From Caldilineaceae bacterium (GTDB lineage Bacteria; Chloroflexota; Anaerolineae; Caldilineales; Caldilineaceae): DNA of 64,000 nt. The stretch lies in NCBI GenBank assembly GCA_019637645.1, contig JAHBVH010000003.1:62001-126000 (forward strand), in the 5' to 3' direction. The notes beneath the pieces are model-generated. The model did not search any database, was not told the origin of the DNA, and was given only the letters and a program-made list of their open reading frames with translations. The translations under genes and the position numbers were made by a program. This document shows, piece by piece, positions 33,630-43,182 of this stretch (positions within the stretch are counted from its first letter, which is position 1; each line of letters begins with the position of its first letter).

Positions 33630-35333
33630 TTATGGCCGAGCCGCCGTGACGGCATTTTCAGCGCGTGTCAGGAGGCTGGTGCCGATGGTAATTTCTGCAA
33701 AGGCGGCGTCTAACTGGTCGGTGTTTAATTGATCGACCCCTTCGGCCAGCAGATCCGCGGCCGTGGTAAAGGAAGTAGCGGCATTGACTAGCTCGGCATG
33801 GGCATCGCTAAAGAGCGGCGGCGCAACCAAGGCCCGAACTTCGTCACTCGTCGAGCGTAGGAGGGTAATGGCCGTTGTCATCTCGACAATCCAAGCGCGG
33901 TCTTGTAGCATGCTCGTATCACTGCTGGCTTGGGTGATCAGTTCATCAATTTTGCTCAGGGTAAAGTCGTAGCCGTCCACAATGCCATCGACCCGAATGA
34001 TATAAAGATTTTCACGAACACCTAAAACGACCGTGGCCGTTGGCACGGGTGTCGGTGTGGAAAGTGGGGCAGGCGTTGCCGCTGCTGCTGTCGAAGCTGG
34101 CTCTTCTGTCTCCTCACCTTCGGTAAAGAGTGGAACGGTGGTTGTGACTGGTGGGTTGGCGACTAGGCCAGCAGAGACCCAACCGCCGTTGTCAAGGCGG
34201 AACCAACTGGCCGCTTCGTTGCGCGCCACAATGGTGAGTTCCTGGCCGGTAATCGTGCCCCCGATAATGGGGAATTCCGTCCCTGGCCCAGAACGCAAGT
34301 TGGCATCAACCGTCACCCGCGGTAGTTGGCTTGGTGCGGCAGGTGCCGCGGGTGTGGGTACCAAGGTGATGCTACCCCCCGTCGTCGTGGTTGGGGTGGT
34401 GGCGGTGGCGGTCGCGGTGGGCGTCGTAGCCGTGGTGATGGCGTCGGTCGTGGTAATGGCTACCGTGGGTGTCACGGGGGTGGCGGTTGTTACCGCATTT
34501 TGGGCCTGTAAGGCCGTCACTAATTCTTCCGTGGCGAGGGGTGGTTCGCCTTGGATATTTTCGATGAGGAAGGCGGCGATCCAATTACCGCTATCGAGGA
34601 GATACCAAGTGGCGTCGGCATTTTGCGCCACCACCGCGGCGACCGTCCCCGCCGTAATGGTACCGACCGCATCGAAGGTCGTATCGGGGCCACTCCGTAA
34701 ATTGGCGGTAATCGAAACGGTACCCGTAATGACGGGGATGTCACCAAGCTGCGGTGTGCTAGACGGCGCCGTCTCGGTGAGTGCCGTTCCTGCCGTCAGG
34801 CTGATGGACGTGCTCGGTGTCAAAGTCTCCGTTGCGGTGATGACTGTTTCGGCAGTGGGTAGTGCCAGCACCGTGACAGTCACCGCGGCGGCAGGGGTAG
34901 TCCCTATGGTTAGTGAAATGGGCAGGCTGGCTGCTTGATCGCCCAAGGTTAGGGTGATGGTAGAAGGAACCGTGGTTGTGAGCGTATCGGTGATGGTTAG
35001 CTGGATGTCTAACGTCAGGGTGATACCAACGCTCTGCACATTGCTGACTGCTTCGGACGTTGATGGCTGGGCAATGCTGTTGATGAGCGCACCAAGCAGA
35101 TTGGTATTGGTTGTGGTCTCCGTATCTGTAATAAGGGAAGCGACGACCACGCTCAAGGTCATAGGCACTTGTTGCCGGATGTGAATCTGCTGCGGTTGAC
35201 TTGGTTCGCGGGTGTCATCCGCGGTCGGCACGGTTTGTGCCACCGGTGCGGCCAACGCCGGTAATTGTAGGATTACGGCAGCCAAAAGCAGAGGTAGAGT
35301 GATGAGTAGCAGGCTGACCACTTTTCGCTTCAT
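33630..35333 (-). CDS. Secreted protein with two bacterial SH3 (SH3b) domains
   Basis: A 567-residue exported protein. A signal peptide (MKRKVVSLLLITLPLLLAAV to about residue 35) is followed by a Thr-rich beta-strand region to about residue 195. Two SH3b domains follow, each with the NLRSGP motif (TANLRSGPDTTFDAVG and DANLRSGPGTEFPIIG) and each separated by Thr/Ala/Pro linkers. The C-terminal 110 residues (IDELITQASSDTSM onward) are alpha-helical. SH3b domains usually bind peptidoglycan or extracellular ligands. No catalytic domain is seen. ATG 35333 has GGAG upstream. It is preceded by a plausible reverse-strand promoter at 35363-35392. Confidence 0.85.
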   Translation of the reverse strand: MKRKVVSLLLITLPLLLAAVILQLPALAAPVAQTVPTADDTREPSQPQQIHIRQQVPMTLSVVVASLITDTETTTNTNLLGALINSIAQPSTSEAVSNVQSVGITLTLDIQLTITDTLTTTVPSTITLTLGDQAASLPISLTIGTTPAAAVTVTVLALPTAETVITATETLTPSTSISLTAGTALTETAPSSTPQLGDIPVITGTVSITANLRSGPDTTFDAVGTITAGTVAAVVAQNADATWYLLDSGNWIAAFLIENIQGEPPLATEELVTALQAQNAVTTATPVTPTVAITTTDAITTATTPTATATATTPTTTTGGSITLVPTPAAPAAPSQLPRVTVDANLRSGPGTEFPIIGGTITGQELTIVARNEAASWFRLDNGGWVSAGLVANPPVTTTVPLFTEGEETEEPASTAAAATPAPLSTPTPVPTATVVLGVRENLYIIRVDGIVDGYDFTLSKIDELITQASSDTSMLQDRAWIVEMTTAITLLRSTSDEVRALVAPPLFSDAHAELVNAATSFTTAADLLAEGVDQLNTDQLDAAFAEITIGTSLLTRAENAVTAARP

Positions 35334-35362
35334 AAGGCGCTCCTTCAAACCTTACTGAGTGG

Positions 35363-35392
35363 ATTATGATTATGTTGTGATGCGAGCGGCAA
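35363..35392 (-). promoter_or_regulatory. Candidate promoter for the SH3b protein gene
   Basis: On the reverse strand, TTGCCG (35387-35392) and CATAAT (35363-35368) are 18 bp apart and about 30 bp ahead of the ATG at 35333. The 492-bp gap between this gene and ettA otherwise contains a possible ettA -10 (TATACT, 35727-35732) and nothing else I can assign. Confidence 0.4.
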
Positions 35393-35811
35393 GGATCCGC
35401 TGACAGTCATGCCAGTGGTGAGCACAAGTTGGGTGCGGCAGCGCAATGATTGAATGACTGCGCTGTTGGGTAAGCGGGATGGCAACGAACCCGTCTTCGC
35501 GCCAGGGGTGGCGGTAAAAATAAGGTAACGTCGGACAAACCGCAGGCACATTATCGCTGCCGTGCGCTCTACCTATAGTGTAACCTAGATTAGGAAACTA
35601 CACAATGTCGCTTACTGCCTAGTCGTTTACGGCCCAAGGTTTAGATGCATCGCAGCTGCCAACAGCTCTTATCAGCGTAAATTCACCTGAGCTGTTCGTG
35701 TTTTTTTGATTACTTGAAATTCCGTTTATACTCGCGTGACATAAAAATTGCTTCTGTCAAGAGTTGATAGGCAATTCTATCGATTGGTAAATGTCAGCTG
35801 GCAAGAGGAGA

Positions 35812-35829
35812 ATGACCGTCTATCCATGA
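35812..35829 (+). other. Possible five-codon leader minicistron overlapping ettA start
   Basis: ATG at 35812 encodes MTVYP and stops at TGA 35827-35829, which overlaps the ettA ATG (CCATGAG). AAGAGGAG at 35803-35810 is one base from this ATG and 15 from the ettA start. Coupling is possible, but the spacing is poor for both starts. Confidence 0.3.
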
Positions 35830-37505
35830 GTACCAAGATTATTTATTCAATGGTGGGGGTGAGCAAAAGCTACCCGCCGAACAAGCAAGTGTTGCGTGAT
35901 ATTAGTTTGTCCTATTTTTATGGGGCGAAAATTGGGGTATTGGGCCTCAATGGGGCAGGGAAGAGTAGCTTGCTGCGGATTATGGCCGGGGTCGATAAGG
36001 AGTTCAACGGCGAAGCGATCCTTTCCCCGGGCTATACCGTCGGCTATCTGGAACAAGAGCCCCAACTCGATCCAAAGAAGAGTGTGCGCGAGGTGGTCGA
36101 AGAAGGTGTGCAAGAGGTTGTAGATGCCTTGCGCGAATTTGATGAGATCAACATGAAGTTTGGCGAGGATCTCAGTGCCGACGAAATGGACGCGTTGATG
36201 GTGCGCCAGGGCGAAGTGCAAGACAAGCTGGATGCCCTCAACGCCTGGGATCTCGATAGCCGTCTCGAACTGGCTATGGATGCCTTGCGTTGTCCGCCAG
36301 GCGAGACACCCGTGGCGGTGCTTTCCGGTGGTGAGCGTCGGCGGGTCGCGCTCTGTCGTCTTTTGCTCAAGAAGCCAGATATCCTCCTCCTAGATGAACC
36401 GACCAACCATCTGGATGCGGAATCGGTGGCTTGGCTGGAAACCCATCTTCAGGAGTATGAAGGCACCGTGATCGCCGTTACCCATGATCGCTACTTCCTC
36501 GACAATGTCGCTGGTTGGATTCTGGAACTCGATCGCGGGTATGGGATTCCGTGGCGGGGTAACTACTCTTCGTGGCTCAAGCAAAAGCAACAGCGGCTAG
36601 CTCAGGAAGAAAAGAGCGAAGCGCTGCGCCAAAAGACCTTGGACCGCGAGTTGGAATGGCTTAATATGTCTCCCAAGGCACGCCAGACCAAGCGGAAGGC
36701 GCGTATTAATGCCTATAATGATCTGTTGACCCAAGGCAAAGAGCGCGCCAACGAAGAGCGCGAGATCTATATTCCACCGGGGCCCCGTTTGGGTGATATT
36801 GTGATCCGTGCCGAAGGGATCAGCAAAGGCTTTGGCGACCGGCTGCTCTATGAAAATCTGAACTTCGACATTCCTGCCGGTGCCATTGTGGGGATTATCG
36901 GGCCGAATGGCGCGGGTAAGACTACCCTCTTCCGCATGATTGTGGGCCAGGATCAGCCGGATAGTGGTACCCTGACGGTGGGGAGTACCGTGGAGTTGGC
37001 CTATGTGGATCAGAGCCGCGATACGCTGGATGCCAACAAGACGGTGTGGGAAGAAATTACTGGTGGGACCGAACAGTTACAACTAGGTGATCGCCTGGTC
37101 AACTCGCGCGCCTTTGTCTCGCGCTTTAACTTTGGGGGCACCGATCAACAGAAGAAAGTCGGCATGCTCTCTGGTGGTGAGCGTAACCGCGTCCACATTG
37201 CCAAGATTCTCAAATCGGGGGCCAATGTATTGTTGCTCGACGAACCGAGCAATGACTTGGATGTGAACACCATGCGCGCTTTGGAAGATGCGCTCGAAGG
37301 CTTTGCCGGTTGTGTCCTCGTGATCTCCCATGATCGGTGGTTTCTCGACCGCGTGGCTACCCATATTATGGCCTTTGAAGGTGATAGCCAGGTCTATTGG
37401 TTCCCCGGCAACTACAGCGAATATGAAGAAGACCGCCATCGCCGCCTTGGCCCCGCGGCGGATCGCCCCCATCGCATTACCTATCGCCGTTTGACACGCG
37501 CGTAA
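35826..37505 (+). CDS. ettA: Energy-dependent translational throttle ABC-F protein EttA
   Basis: A 559-residue soluble ABC-F protein with two ATPase domains. Domain 1 has Walker A GLNGAGKSS, signature LSGGERRR and Walker B LLLDEPTNHLD; domain 2 has GPNGAGKTT, LSGGERNR and LLLDEPSNDLD. The linker contains the basic KARQTKRKARINAY P-site tRNA-interaction segment. The N-terminal IIYSMVGVSKSYPP is characteristic of EttA, which gates the ribosome's entry into elongation according to the ATP/ADP ratio. The ATG at 35826 overlaps the stop of a five-codon minicistron that itself has AAGAGGAG ahead. It converges with the DUF4340 gene. Confidence 0.96.
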   Translation: MSTKIIYSMVGVSKSYPPNKQVLRDISLSYFYGAKIGVLGLNGAGKSSLLRIMAGVDKEFNGEAILSPGYTVGYLEQEPQLDPKKSVREVVEEGVQEVVDALREFDEINMKFGEDLSADEMDALMVRQGEVQDKLDALNAWDLDSRLELAMDALRCPPGETPVAVLSGGERRRVALCRLLLKKPDILLLDEPTNHLDAESVAWLETHLQEYEGTVIAVTHDRYFLDNVAGWILELDRGYGIPWRGNYSSWLKQKQQRLAQEEKSEALRQKTLDRELEWLNMSPKARQTKRKARINAYNDLLTQGKERANEEREIYIPPGPRLGDIVIRAEGISKGFGDRLLYENLNFDIPAGAIVGIIGPNGAGKTTLFRMIVGQDQPDSGTLTVGSTVELAYVDQSRDTLDANKTVWEEITGGTEQLQLGDRLVNSRAFVSRFNFGGTDQQKKVGMLSGGERNRVHIAKILKSGANVLLLDEPSNDLDVNTMRALEDALEGFAGCVLVISHDRWFLDRVATHIMAFEGDSQVYWFPGNYSEYEEDRHRRLGPAADRPHRITYRRLTRA

Positions 37506-37573
37506 AGCGACGCGTTCTCTGTACGCGAAGACGCTGTCAGCAGATTCAGGGAGCAGATTACGCGGATTCACGG

Positions 37574-37618
37574 GTTTGTAATCCGTTCTAAATGTTGATT
37601 TTAGAACGGATTACAAAC
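37574..37618. terminator. Perfect 18-bp hairpin between convergent ettA and DUF4340 genes
   Basis: GTTTGTAATCCGTTCTAA (37574-37591) and its exact complement (37601-37618), with a 9-base loop. Flanking sequence (CAGATTCAGGGAGCAG and CTCTCTGAATCCG) can extend the pairing imperfectly to roughly 37538-37650. It probably terminates both genes. The extent of pairing is longer than needed for termination and suggests a repeat-derived element. Confidence 0.75.
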
Positions 37619-37660
37619 TCACATCTGTTGAATCCGCTCTCTGAATCCGTTGACAGAGTT

Positions 37661-38725
37661 TTATTGCGCTGGGGTCACGGCCTCTGTCGTCGTAATGGGT
37701 GCTACAGCAGAAATGGGCGTGGTTGCCGTGATCTCGCCAAAGTCTGTAATGAAGTTCGTGTCGGTGATCGACGTGCTGGCTTCGGGCGGCGTGAGATAGT
37801 CGGCACGCCCACGATTGAGAATATTCTCGACCCCAAACGCGGCAACTTCCACATAGTATTCAGACTCTGATGACTTGACAATATAATTTTGCGTCGCGGG
37901 GTCCTGTTGCCCGATCAACAAGGTGATGGTCTTGGCCTCCCCCCCGGCTGGTTGGGTTTGCAGCGTGACGGTGGCCGTTGGCGTGGTCATGCCGTAGATC
38001 GGCTGTTCTGTTTTGCCCAGCGGCTTGACCATATTGAAACCAGTAAACCGGGTCAGTAGCGACGTGAGATTATTTTGGTTAAAGGTCTCGCCAGGGGCCA
38101 AGTCACTTAATGTCCACGTATCGGTGGTGGGGCGGGTGAAGCTCACCGTGCCTTGGGCGTTTTCAATGGTGAGCGCCTGGATCTCCGGCTCTGGAATCGC
38201 TAGGTAGCTCGTGTCGATCCAACTGCCATAATCGGTCCGCAGATCATCGGTGGTGAGGCTGCTGGTCAAGTAGACATTGTCGCTATCGGCCCGGCGGACA
38301 TTGGTGGAGCGAAAGCTGGGGGAACTGCCGACATAGAGCGTTAGTGTTTGCCCGTCGGTTGTTTCCAGATCGACCCGACGCACAAAGTCGTCGGCGGTCA
38401 CTTGCAGGCGGCTGTGGCTGGTGGCCGTGCTGGCGACCAACCGGCGGGTATCAATGGTCAAGACCTTGGAAATGGTGTCACTGGCGTAGAGCGTCGTGGC
38501 CGGGAAATCTTCGGCCTCGGGGAGACCCCATCCGTCGCCACTGCGGCTCACTTTGATCTGCTTATCCTGCTCACTCACCGTAATCGATTGAATAGCATCG
38601 AGGTTGATGCCCTCGAAGAGCGTTGGCGCAGTGGCGGTGGCGTTGCGCCCGGGCCAAAAGATAAACGCGGCTAGCGCTACTTGGAGCACCAAAATCCCCG
38701 CCAGGATCTGATTTTGTCGATTCAT
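37661..38725 (-). CDS. DUF4340 domain-containing protein
   Basis: A 354-residue protein with one N-terminal membrane helix (ILAGILVLQVALAAFIFW) and an extracytoplasmic DUF4340 region: repeats such as IQSITVSEQDKQIKVSR and IQALTIENAQGTVSFTR, each reading like a beta-sandwich module. DUF4340 proteins are regularly found behind GldFG-type ABC transporters and probably work with them; their biochemical role is unknown. The C-terminal 30 residues are Thr/Pro-rich. It is the last gene of the GldA-GldFG-DUF4340 operon, 81 bp after the fusion protein. Confidence 0.85.
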   Translation of the reverse strand: MNRQNQILAGILVLQVALAAFIFWPGRNATATAPTLFEGINLDAIQSITVSEQDKQIKVSRSGDGWGLPEAEDFPATTLYASDTISKVLTIDTRRLVASTATSHSRLQVTADDFVRRVDLETTDGQTLTLYVGSSPSFRSTNVRRADSDNVYLTSSLTTDDLRTDYGSWIDTSYLAIPEPEIQALTIENAQGTVSFTRPTTDTWTLSDLAPGETFNQNNLTSLLTRFTGFNMVKPLGKTEQPIYGMTTPTATVTLQTQPAGGEAKTITLLIGQQDPATQNYIVKSSESEYYVEVAAFGVENILNRGRADYLTPPEASTSITDTNFITDFGEITATTPISAVAPITTTEAVTPAQ

Positions 38726-38806
38726 AACTTGACTCCCAAAGATGCAAAATAGTCGAGTGCGTTGGCATGGGGCGCAGGACTAAACCGCGCCCCATGCCAG
38801 CCATGA

Positions 38807-41698
38807 CTAGGAATGGTTGACTAGTTCCATCGGTTGTTCATTGCGCCGCCGCACATACCACAGTGCTCCAATGATCACCAACGCCGCGAGCGCGACGCCA
38901 TAGTTGCCATATTCCCAGCCCGACTCTTCGCCTTCGCTGAGTGGTTTGAGCAACCGCGTAAAGGTGCCGCGCGCTCGGATGGAGAGAAGATCGGTGTCTT
39001 CTACCGAGTAATCGACGGCGTTTTGGGCAAATTGCAGATTGTTCAAAATCTGGTCTTGCACCAACTGGGCCGAGAGATTGAGCACAAAGTCATCGACAAA
39101 CTCACCACTCCCGATGACAATGAGCCGCGCCGAGGCTGGCGACTGGGTCAGGGTGCTGGCATCGGGTTGGGGGCCAACAACCGGCGTGGGTGTCGGCGCG
39201 TTCGGATCCGTGGCGGGCGTTTCGGCAAAGGGCGAGGGCTTATCCTTAAAGTAGCTCTCGAAGGAACCTTGGATTGAAACGGCCAATGGATAGGCTTTCT
39301 GTTCGCCTTCAACGGCAAAGCCGCGCTCGGGGTAGAGTTGGAAGTCCGGCTGTAGGTTGACATCACTCCGCAGCCAAGCGGACGCGGTGGAATTCAAGAG
39401 AACCGTGGTGTCGCGCCCCTCATTCTTGGCCGCGTCGAGGACCACCGGTGAAACAAAGTTCATAGTCACGGCCGACAAGCCAGCCACAATGCCATGCCCA
39501 CTCGCCATGCCATCTTGACGGACATCGACAAAGAAGGGGAAGTTGACGGCGCGAATTTCCTGCACTGGCATCCCCCCAACCTGCCGCTGCACCGCGACCG
39601 GGAAGGGTTGATTCTGATCATCCATGACCACCGATTGCTGCACATCGACCCCATAGTGGAGCAACATGTCGCGCAGGCTGCCTTCGAGCGGGCGGAGTGC
39701 CAGCCCTTGGCTAAAGGGATCGACATCGACGGTGTAATTCCCCGCGGCCACAATCACCGAGCCGCCGCGCATGAGGAATTGGTCAATGGCAAAGCGCTCC
39801 TTGTCAGTCAAGTTTTGGGGCAAGACCACAAAGAGGGTATCCACATCGGTGGGTGCTTGGCCGGTGGTGAGATCAACATCGCGCACCGTGTACTCTTGCC
39901 CTAACTGCTCGCGGATCGTCTGCCAGGAGGAGAGCGGTTGGCGCTGTTGTCCAAACATATCTTGGGTCGGTGTTGCTGGTGGCGTCCACAAGCCAACGGT
40001 CTTGAGGAAGCCGGTCGAGGAGCGTTTGAGCGCATTTTCGATAATGCTGCGAATGCCCCCTTCGCTCAGATCCTGCGACGGATAAATCAGCTGCGGTTGG
40101 GTGCCGTTGTCCAACACCATGTGGAGATAGTAGGTCTCATCCGAGAACAAAGGCGAGACTAAGAATGGTTGTAGCCCATAGTCATCGGTGAGATTGGCCC
40201 GCGTAACGCCACTATTGGGATCATCGGGATTAATGGTGCGAAAAACAAACTTGCCATTGGATGCGTCGGCGATCTCTTGCGCTACTTTTTGAATGGTTTC
40301 GGTGGCGCTAGCAAGCTCCGTGGGCAAGGTGTCGGGTGTAACATAAAGCGTAAAAGTGACCGGATCAGTGAGCGCGGCCAACACCGATTCCACACTTTGG
40401 AAACCATAGACCACCTTTTTGATCGCGCTGGTTAGGTCATATTCCAAATTGCGCAGTCGTACATCAATCGTCCCATCGCTATTAGGCGTCACTTCGATGA
40501 GATCGCGGAAGTTGATCACCACATTTTGGTCGCCATACCGTACCAAAATATCAAAGTAAGAATTAATCACCGACTCGGCATAGCGATCACTAACCTGGAA
40601 GGGAACCGGGCGAATGTTATAGGTCTGATTGGCTTCCGCCTCTAGATCCGGGTCGCTGATTGGATCGACCACTTCGGCTGTAACCTTGCCGTTGCCACTA
40701 ATTTCGTACTCGCGCAGCAGATCTTCAATTTGGGGGCGCAGGGGGTTGAGCAGTGGGTGGCTCTTCTGGCTAATATAGCCCCGAATGAGCAGCGGTTCAC
40801 TGAGGCTGTTCAGCAGATCTTTGGTGGTTGCCGACAAGCTATATTGCTGCTGGGCGGTGAGATCCAGCCGTAGGCCGTGCAAGGGGGTGACCCAGACATT
40901 GAGCAAAAGCAGATTGATCGCGGCCAAGCTGGTAAAGGTGGTGGCATTGCGCCGGTAATCAATTGTGCGCTGCCCATGGCTCCAGCGTTTGCGGTCCAGC
41001 GTCAGCGTGTTGAGGAGCAAAAAGATGCCAGCCAAGGAAAGGTAGTAGATGAGATCGCGCAGATCGATGACCCCGCGCTGGATGCTCTCAAAGCGGCTTC
41101 CCGTACCCAGGCTGCTCAGCAGTGTAGACCAGGGGTTGCCCACATATTCGACCAATGTCGGTGTGCCCAAAAGGTAAAAGAGGCCCCCCAAGAGCGCGGT
41201 CAGAATCAGCGCCACGATCTGGTTGTCGGTGAGGGAGGAGATAAAGAGGCCAATGGCCGTATAGGCCGCGGCCAGGAGCAGGGCCGCCACGTAGCCCCCG
41301 ATCACCGGCCCCCAATCCAGCGGCCCAAGCAGAGCAACGCTAATGGCAAGGGGGAGTGTCAGGGCCAAGGCCAGCGCCACCAAGGTCATGACGGCGAGAA
41401 ACTTGCCAATGACCAACTGCCAGGGTTTGACCGGCAAGGTGAGTAACATTTCCAAGGTGCCAGCCCGTTGCTCTTCGCTCCATTGGCGCATGGTGAGCGC
41501 GGCGACCAAAAAGATGAGCAAGAGCGGCATCCATTTAAAGAGGGGGCGAATATCGGCAATCCCCCGTGCAAAAAAGGTCTCGACCCAGAAAAAGGTGAAG
41601 AGGGTGACCGCTAAAAAGGTACCTAAAAAGATCAGCGCCATGGGCGAGCCAAAGTAGCTGTCTAATTCTTTGCGTATGACTGAAATAATTTGTTGCAT
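38807..41698 (-). CDS. ABC-2 permease fused to GldG-type auxiliary domain (GldF-GldG fusion)
   Basis: A 963-residue fusion. Residues 1-240 form the ABC-2 permease (GldF-like) with about six membrane helices, including MRQWSEEQRAGTLEMLLTLPV, the typical coupling segment. After another helix (about 265-285, LAAINLLLLNVW) the GldG/ABC_transp_aux domain begins (LTAQQQYSLSATTKDLLNSL) and extends through an extracytoplasmic region to a final membrane helix near residue 935. Gld proteins were named from gliding in Bacteroidetes, but the family is widespread, and export of a polymer or lipid-linked substrate is only inferred. ATG 41698 has GGAG upstream. Confidence 0.88.
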   Translation of the reverse strand: MQQIISVIRKELDSYFGSPMALIFLGTFLAVTLFTFFWVETFFARGIADIRPLFKWMPLLLIFLVAALTMRQWSEEQRAGTLEMLLTLPVKPWQLVIGKFLAVMTLVALALALTLPLAISVALLGPLDWGPVIGGYVAALLLAAAYTAIGLFISSLTDNQIVALILTALLGGLFYLLGTPTLVEYVGNPWSTLLSSLGTGSRFESIQRGVIDLRDLIYYLSLAGIFLLLNTLTLDRKRWSHGQRTIDYRRNATTFTSLAAINLLLLNVWVTPLHGLRLDLTAQQQYSLSATTKDLLNSLSEPLLIRGYISQKSHPLLNPLRPQIEDLLREYEISGNGKVTAEVVDPISDPDLEAEANQTYNIRPVPFQVSDRYAESVINSYFDILVRYGDQNVVINFRDLIEVTPNSDGTIDVRLRNLEYDLTSAIKKVVYGFQSVESVLAALTDPVTFTLYVTPDTLPTELASATETIQKVAQEIADASNGKFVFRTINPDDPNSGVTRANLTDDYGLQPFLVSPLFSDETYYLHMVLDNGTQPQLIYPSQDLSEGGIRSIIENALKRSSTGFLKTVGLWTPPATPTQDMFGQQRQPLSSWQTIREQLGQEYTVRDVDLTTGQAPTDVDTLFVVLPQNLTDKERFAIDQFLMRGGSVIVAAGNYTVDVDPFSQGLALRPLEGSLRDMLLHYGVDVQQSVVMDDQNQPFPVAVQRQVGGMPVQEIRAVNFPFFVDVRQDGMASGHGIVAGLSAVTMNFVSPVVLDAAKNEGRDTTVLLNSTASAWLRSDVNLQPDFQLYPERGFAVEGEQKAYPLAVSIQGSFESYFKDKPSPFAETPATDPNAPTPTPVVGPQPDASTLTQSPASARLIVIGSGEFVDDFVLNLSAQLVQDQILNNLQFAQNAVDYSVEDTDLLSIRARGTFTRLLKPLSEGEESGWEYGNYGVALAALVIIGALWYVRRRNEQPMELVNHS

Positions 41699-41862
41699 AG
41701 GAAAGCTCCGCAGATAGTTACCATGAAGACAGACGAAGGGACACCGCAAACGTGTTGAATCCCTTCGCGCGGTTACCGCGCGGCCGTGAGTCTTGATGAT
41801 TCATGTTCATTGATGCTTTGAGCGTCTCTGCTCGGAATAACGGACGGTGAGCAGCCTTGCGC

Positions 41863-42780
41863 TTATCCGGCGGCCAGTTTACTAAAGACACTTTCTAGGG
41901 TCTGGCGATCACTGCGTAGTTCGCGTAGCGGCCACTGGTGCTGCGTGGCTAAGCGGTAGATGGCAGGGCAGAGGTCGGCATTTTCTTGGCCGCTGACACG
42001 ATAACTCACCTGTCCATTCGCACCCGCTTGCTGCTCCACCTGTTTGACCCCGGCCAGCCCTTTTAGCGCGCCTGCCGCATTGTCCGCGGCTTTGTCCAAT
42101 ACCAAAATCGCATCAGTGCTGCTAGCTAATTCATTCAAGCGAGCATCGGCGCGGATCTCCCCATTCATCAAAATGATCGCGCGATCACAGAGCGCTTCGA
42201 CTTCCGTGAGGATGTGGGTAGAGAAGAGGATGGTGCTGTGTTCGGAGAGACGGCGGATCAGGCCACGAATTTCCACAATCTGGGTGGGGTCCAAACCAAC
42301 GGTGGGCTCATCAAGAATGAGCAAGCGGGGTCGATGCAAAATGGCTTGGGCCAGCCCGACGCGCTGACGGTACCCCTTACTCAGCTGCCCGATGGGCTGC
42401 GTCAAGCGGTCGGCTAGCCCAGTCGCATAGACCGCTTCGGAGAGGCGCGCGCGGCGTTCCCCGACCGGCAACTGCCGTAGATCGGCCATCAGTTTAAGAT
42501 AAGCCTGGACCGACAGCTCTGGATAGAGCGGCGCGTTTTCGGGTAGATAGCCAATGCGTGCTTGGGCGGCTTGTGTTTGGCTAAGCACATCCAGCCCATC
42601 GACCTCTACCGTACCCTCATCCGGTTGCAAATAGCCCGTCAAAATTTTGATGATGGTCGTTTTCCCGGCACCATTGGGGCCAAGTAACCCTACGATCTCC
42701 CCGTCGGCCACATCAAAACTGACGCCTTTCAGCGCCTGTAGGGGGCCGTACGCTTTGATCAGGTCGCGTACTTCAATCAT
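41863..42780 (-). CDS. ABC transporter ATP-binding protein (GldA-like)
   Basis: A 305-residue ATPase. Walker A GPNGAGKTT, Q-loop YLPENAPLYPEL (the GldA-type variant), signature LSKGYRQRVGLAQAI, Walker B LLILDEPTVGLDP and H-loop FSTHIL are all intact. The roughly 80-residue C-terminal extension is typical for GldA-like subunits. It energises the ABC-2 permease fusion encoded downstream. The start at 42780 is set by GGAGAA; an ATG two codons upstream abuts that site. The 427-bp gap ahead (42781-43207) contains the tandem repeats but no clear promoter. Confidence 0.92.
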   Translation of the reverse strand: MIEVRDLIKAYGPLQALKGVSFDVADGEIVGLLGPNGAGKTTIIKILTGYLQPDEGTVEVDGLDVLSQTQAAQARIGYLPENAPLYPELSVQAYLKLMADLRQLPVGERRARLSEAVYATGLADRLTQPIGQLSKGYRQRVGLAQAILHRPRLLILDEPTVGLDPTQIVEIRGLIRRLSEHSTILFSTHILTEVEALCDRAIILMNGEIRADARLNELASSTDAILVLDKAADNAAGALKGLAGVKQVEQQAGANGQVSYRVSGQENADLCPAIYRLATQHQWPLRELRSDRQTLESVFSKLAAG

Positions 42781-43101
42781 AACCATTTCTCCATATCCGT
42801 ATGTGTTGGGATGTCAAGGATTTCATCCGGCTCACAAAAATTGCAATACTGCCTTTTTCGCACTGTTGCTTACGACAGGGGGAACGCACTCTCTCCCTGC
42901 GCAGCTTTCCGCGAGAGGAAACAGTGGTGACCCGAGCCAACTTTATACGCCCGTTTCTGTGAAATTGGACAGGCGAAAGCGTTATTGTACTCTTGCCATG
43001 CGCAGAGCGCGAAATAGACAAGGTTATTGGCTGCAAACCGGTAACCTTACAACGTCCCATTCTCGGCCCAGAAGATTAGATGAAAATTAGGGAAACGTTA
43101 G

Positions 43102-43180
43102 CAGAGACGCAATATTTTGCGTCTAGATATCGCGTCTAGATATCGCGTCTAGATATTGCGTCTGGATATCGCGTTTGAAT
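43102..43180. repeat. 13-bp tandem repeat array (CGCGTCTAGATAT)
   Basis: An AGAGACGCAATATTTTGCGTCT unit is followed by 13-bp repeats: units at 43118-43130, 43131-43143, 43144-43156 and 43157-43169 (one substitution or more), and a partial unit at 43170-43180. No spacers occur, so this is not a CRISPR array. The array appears to have grown from the right arm of the neighbouring GTAGAGACGCAA palindrome. Confidence 0.88.
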
Positions 43181-43182
43181 TC

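Noticed and set aside
34033..34938. Long + strand open frame (301 codons) opposite the SH3b protein
   Set aside because: It is antisense to a protein with a signal peptide and two clear SH3b domains; its low-complexity Val/Ala/Gly content mirrors the Thr-rich linkers.
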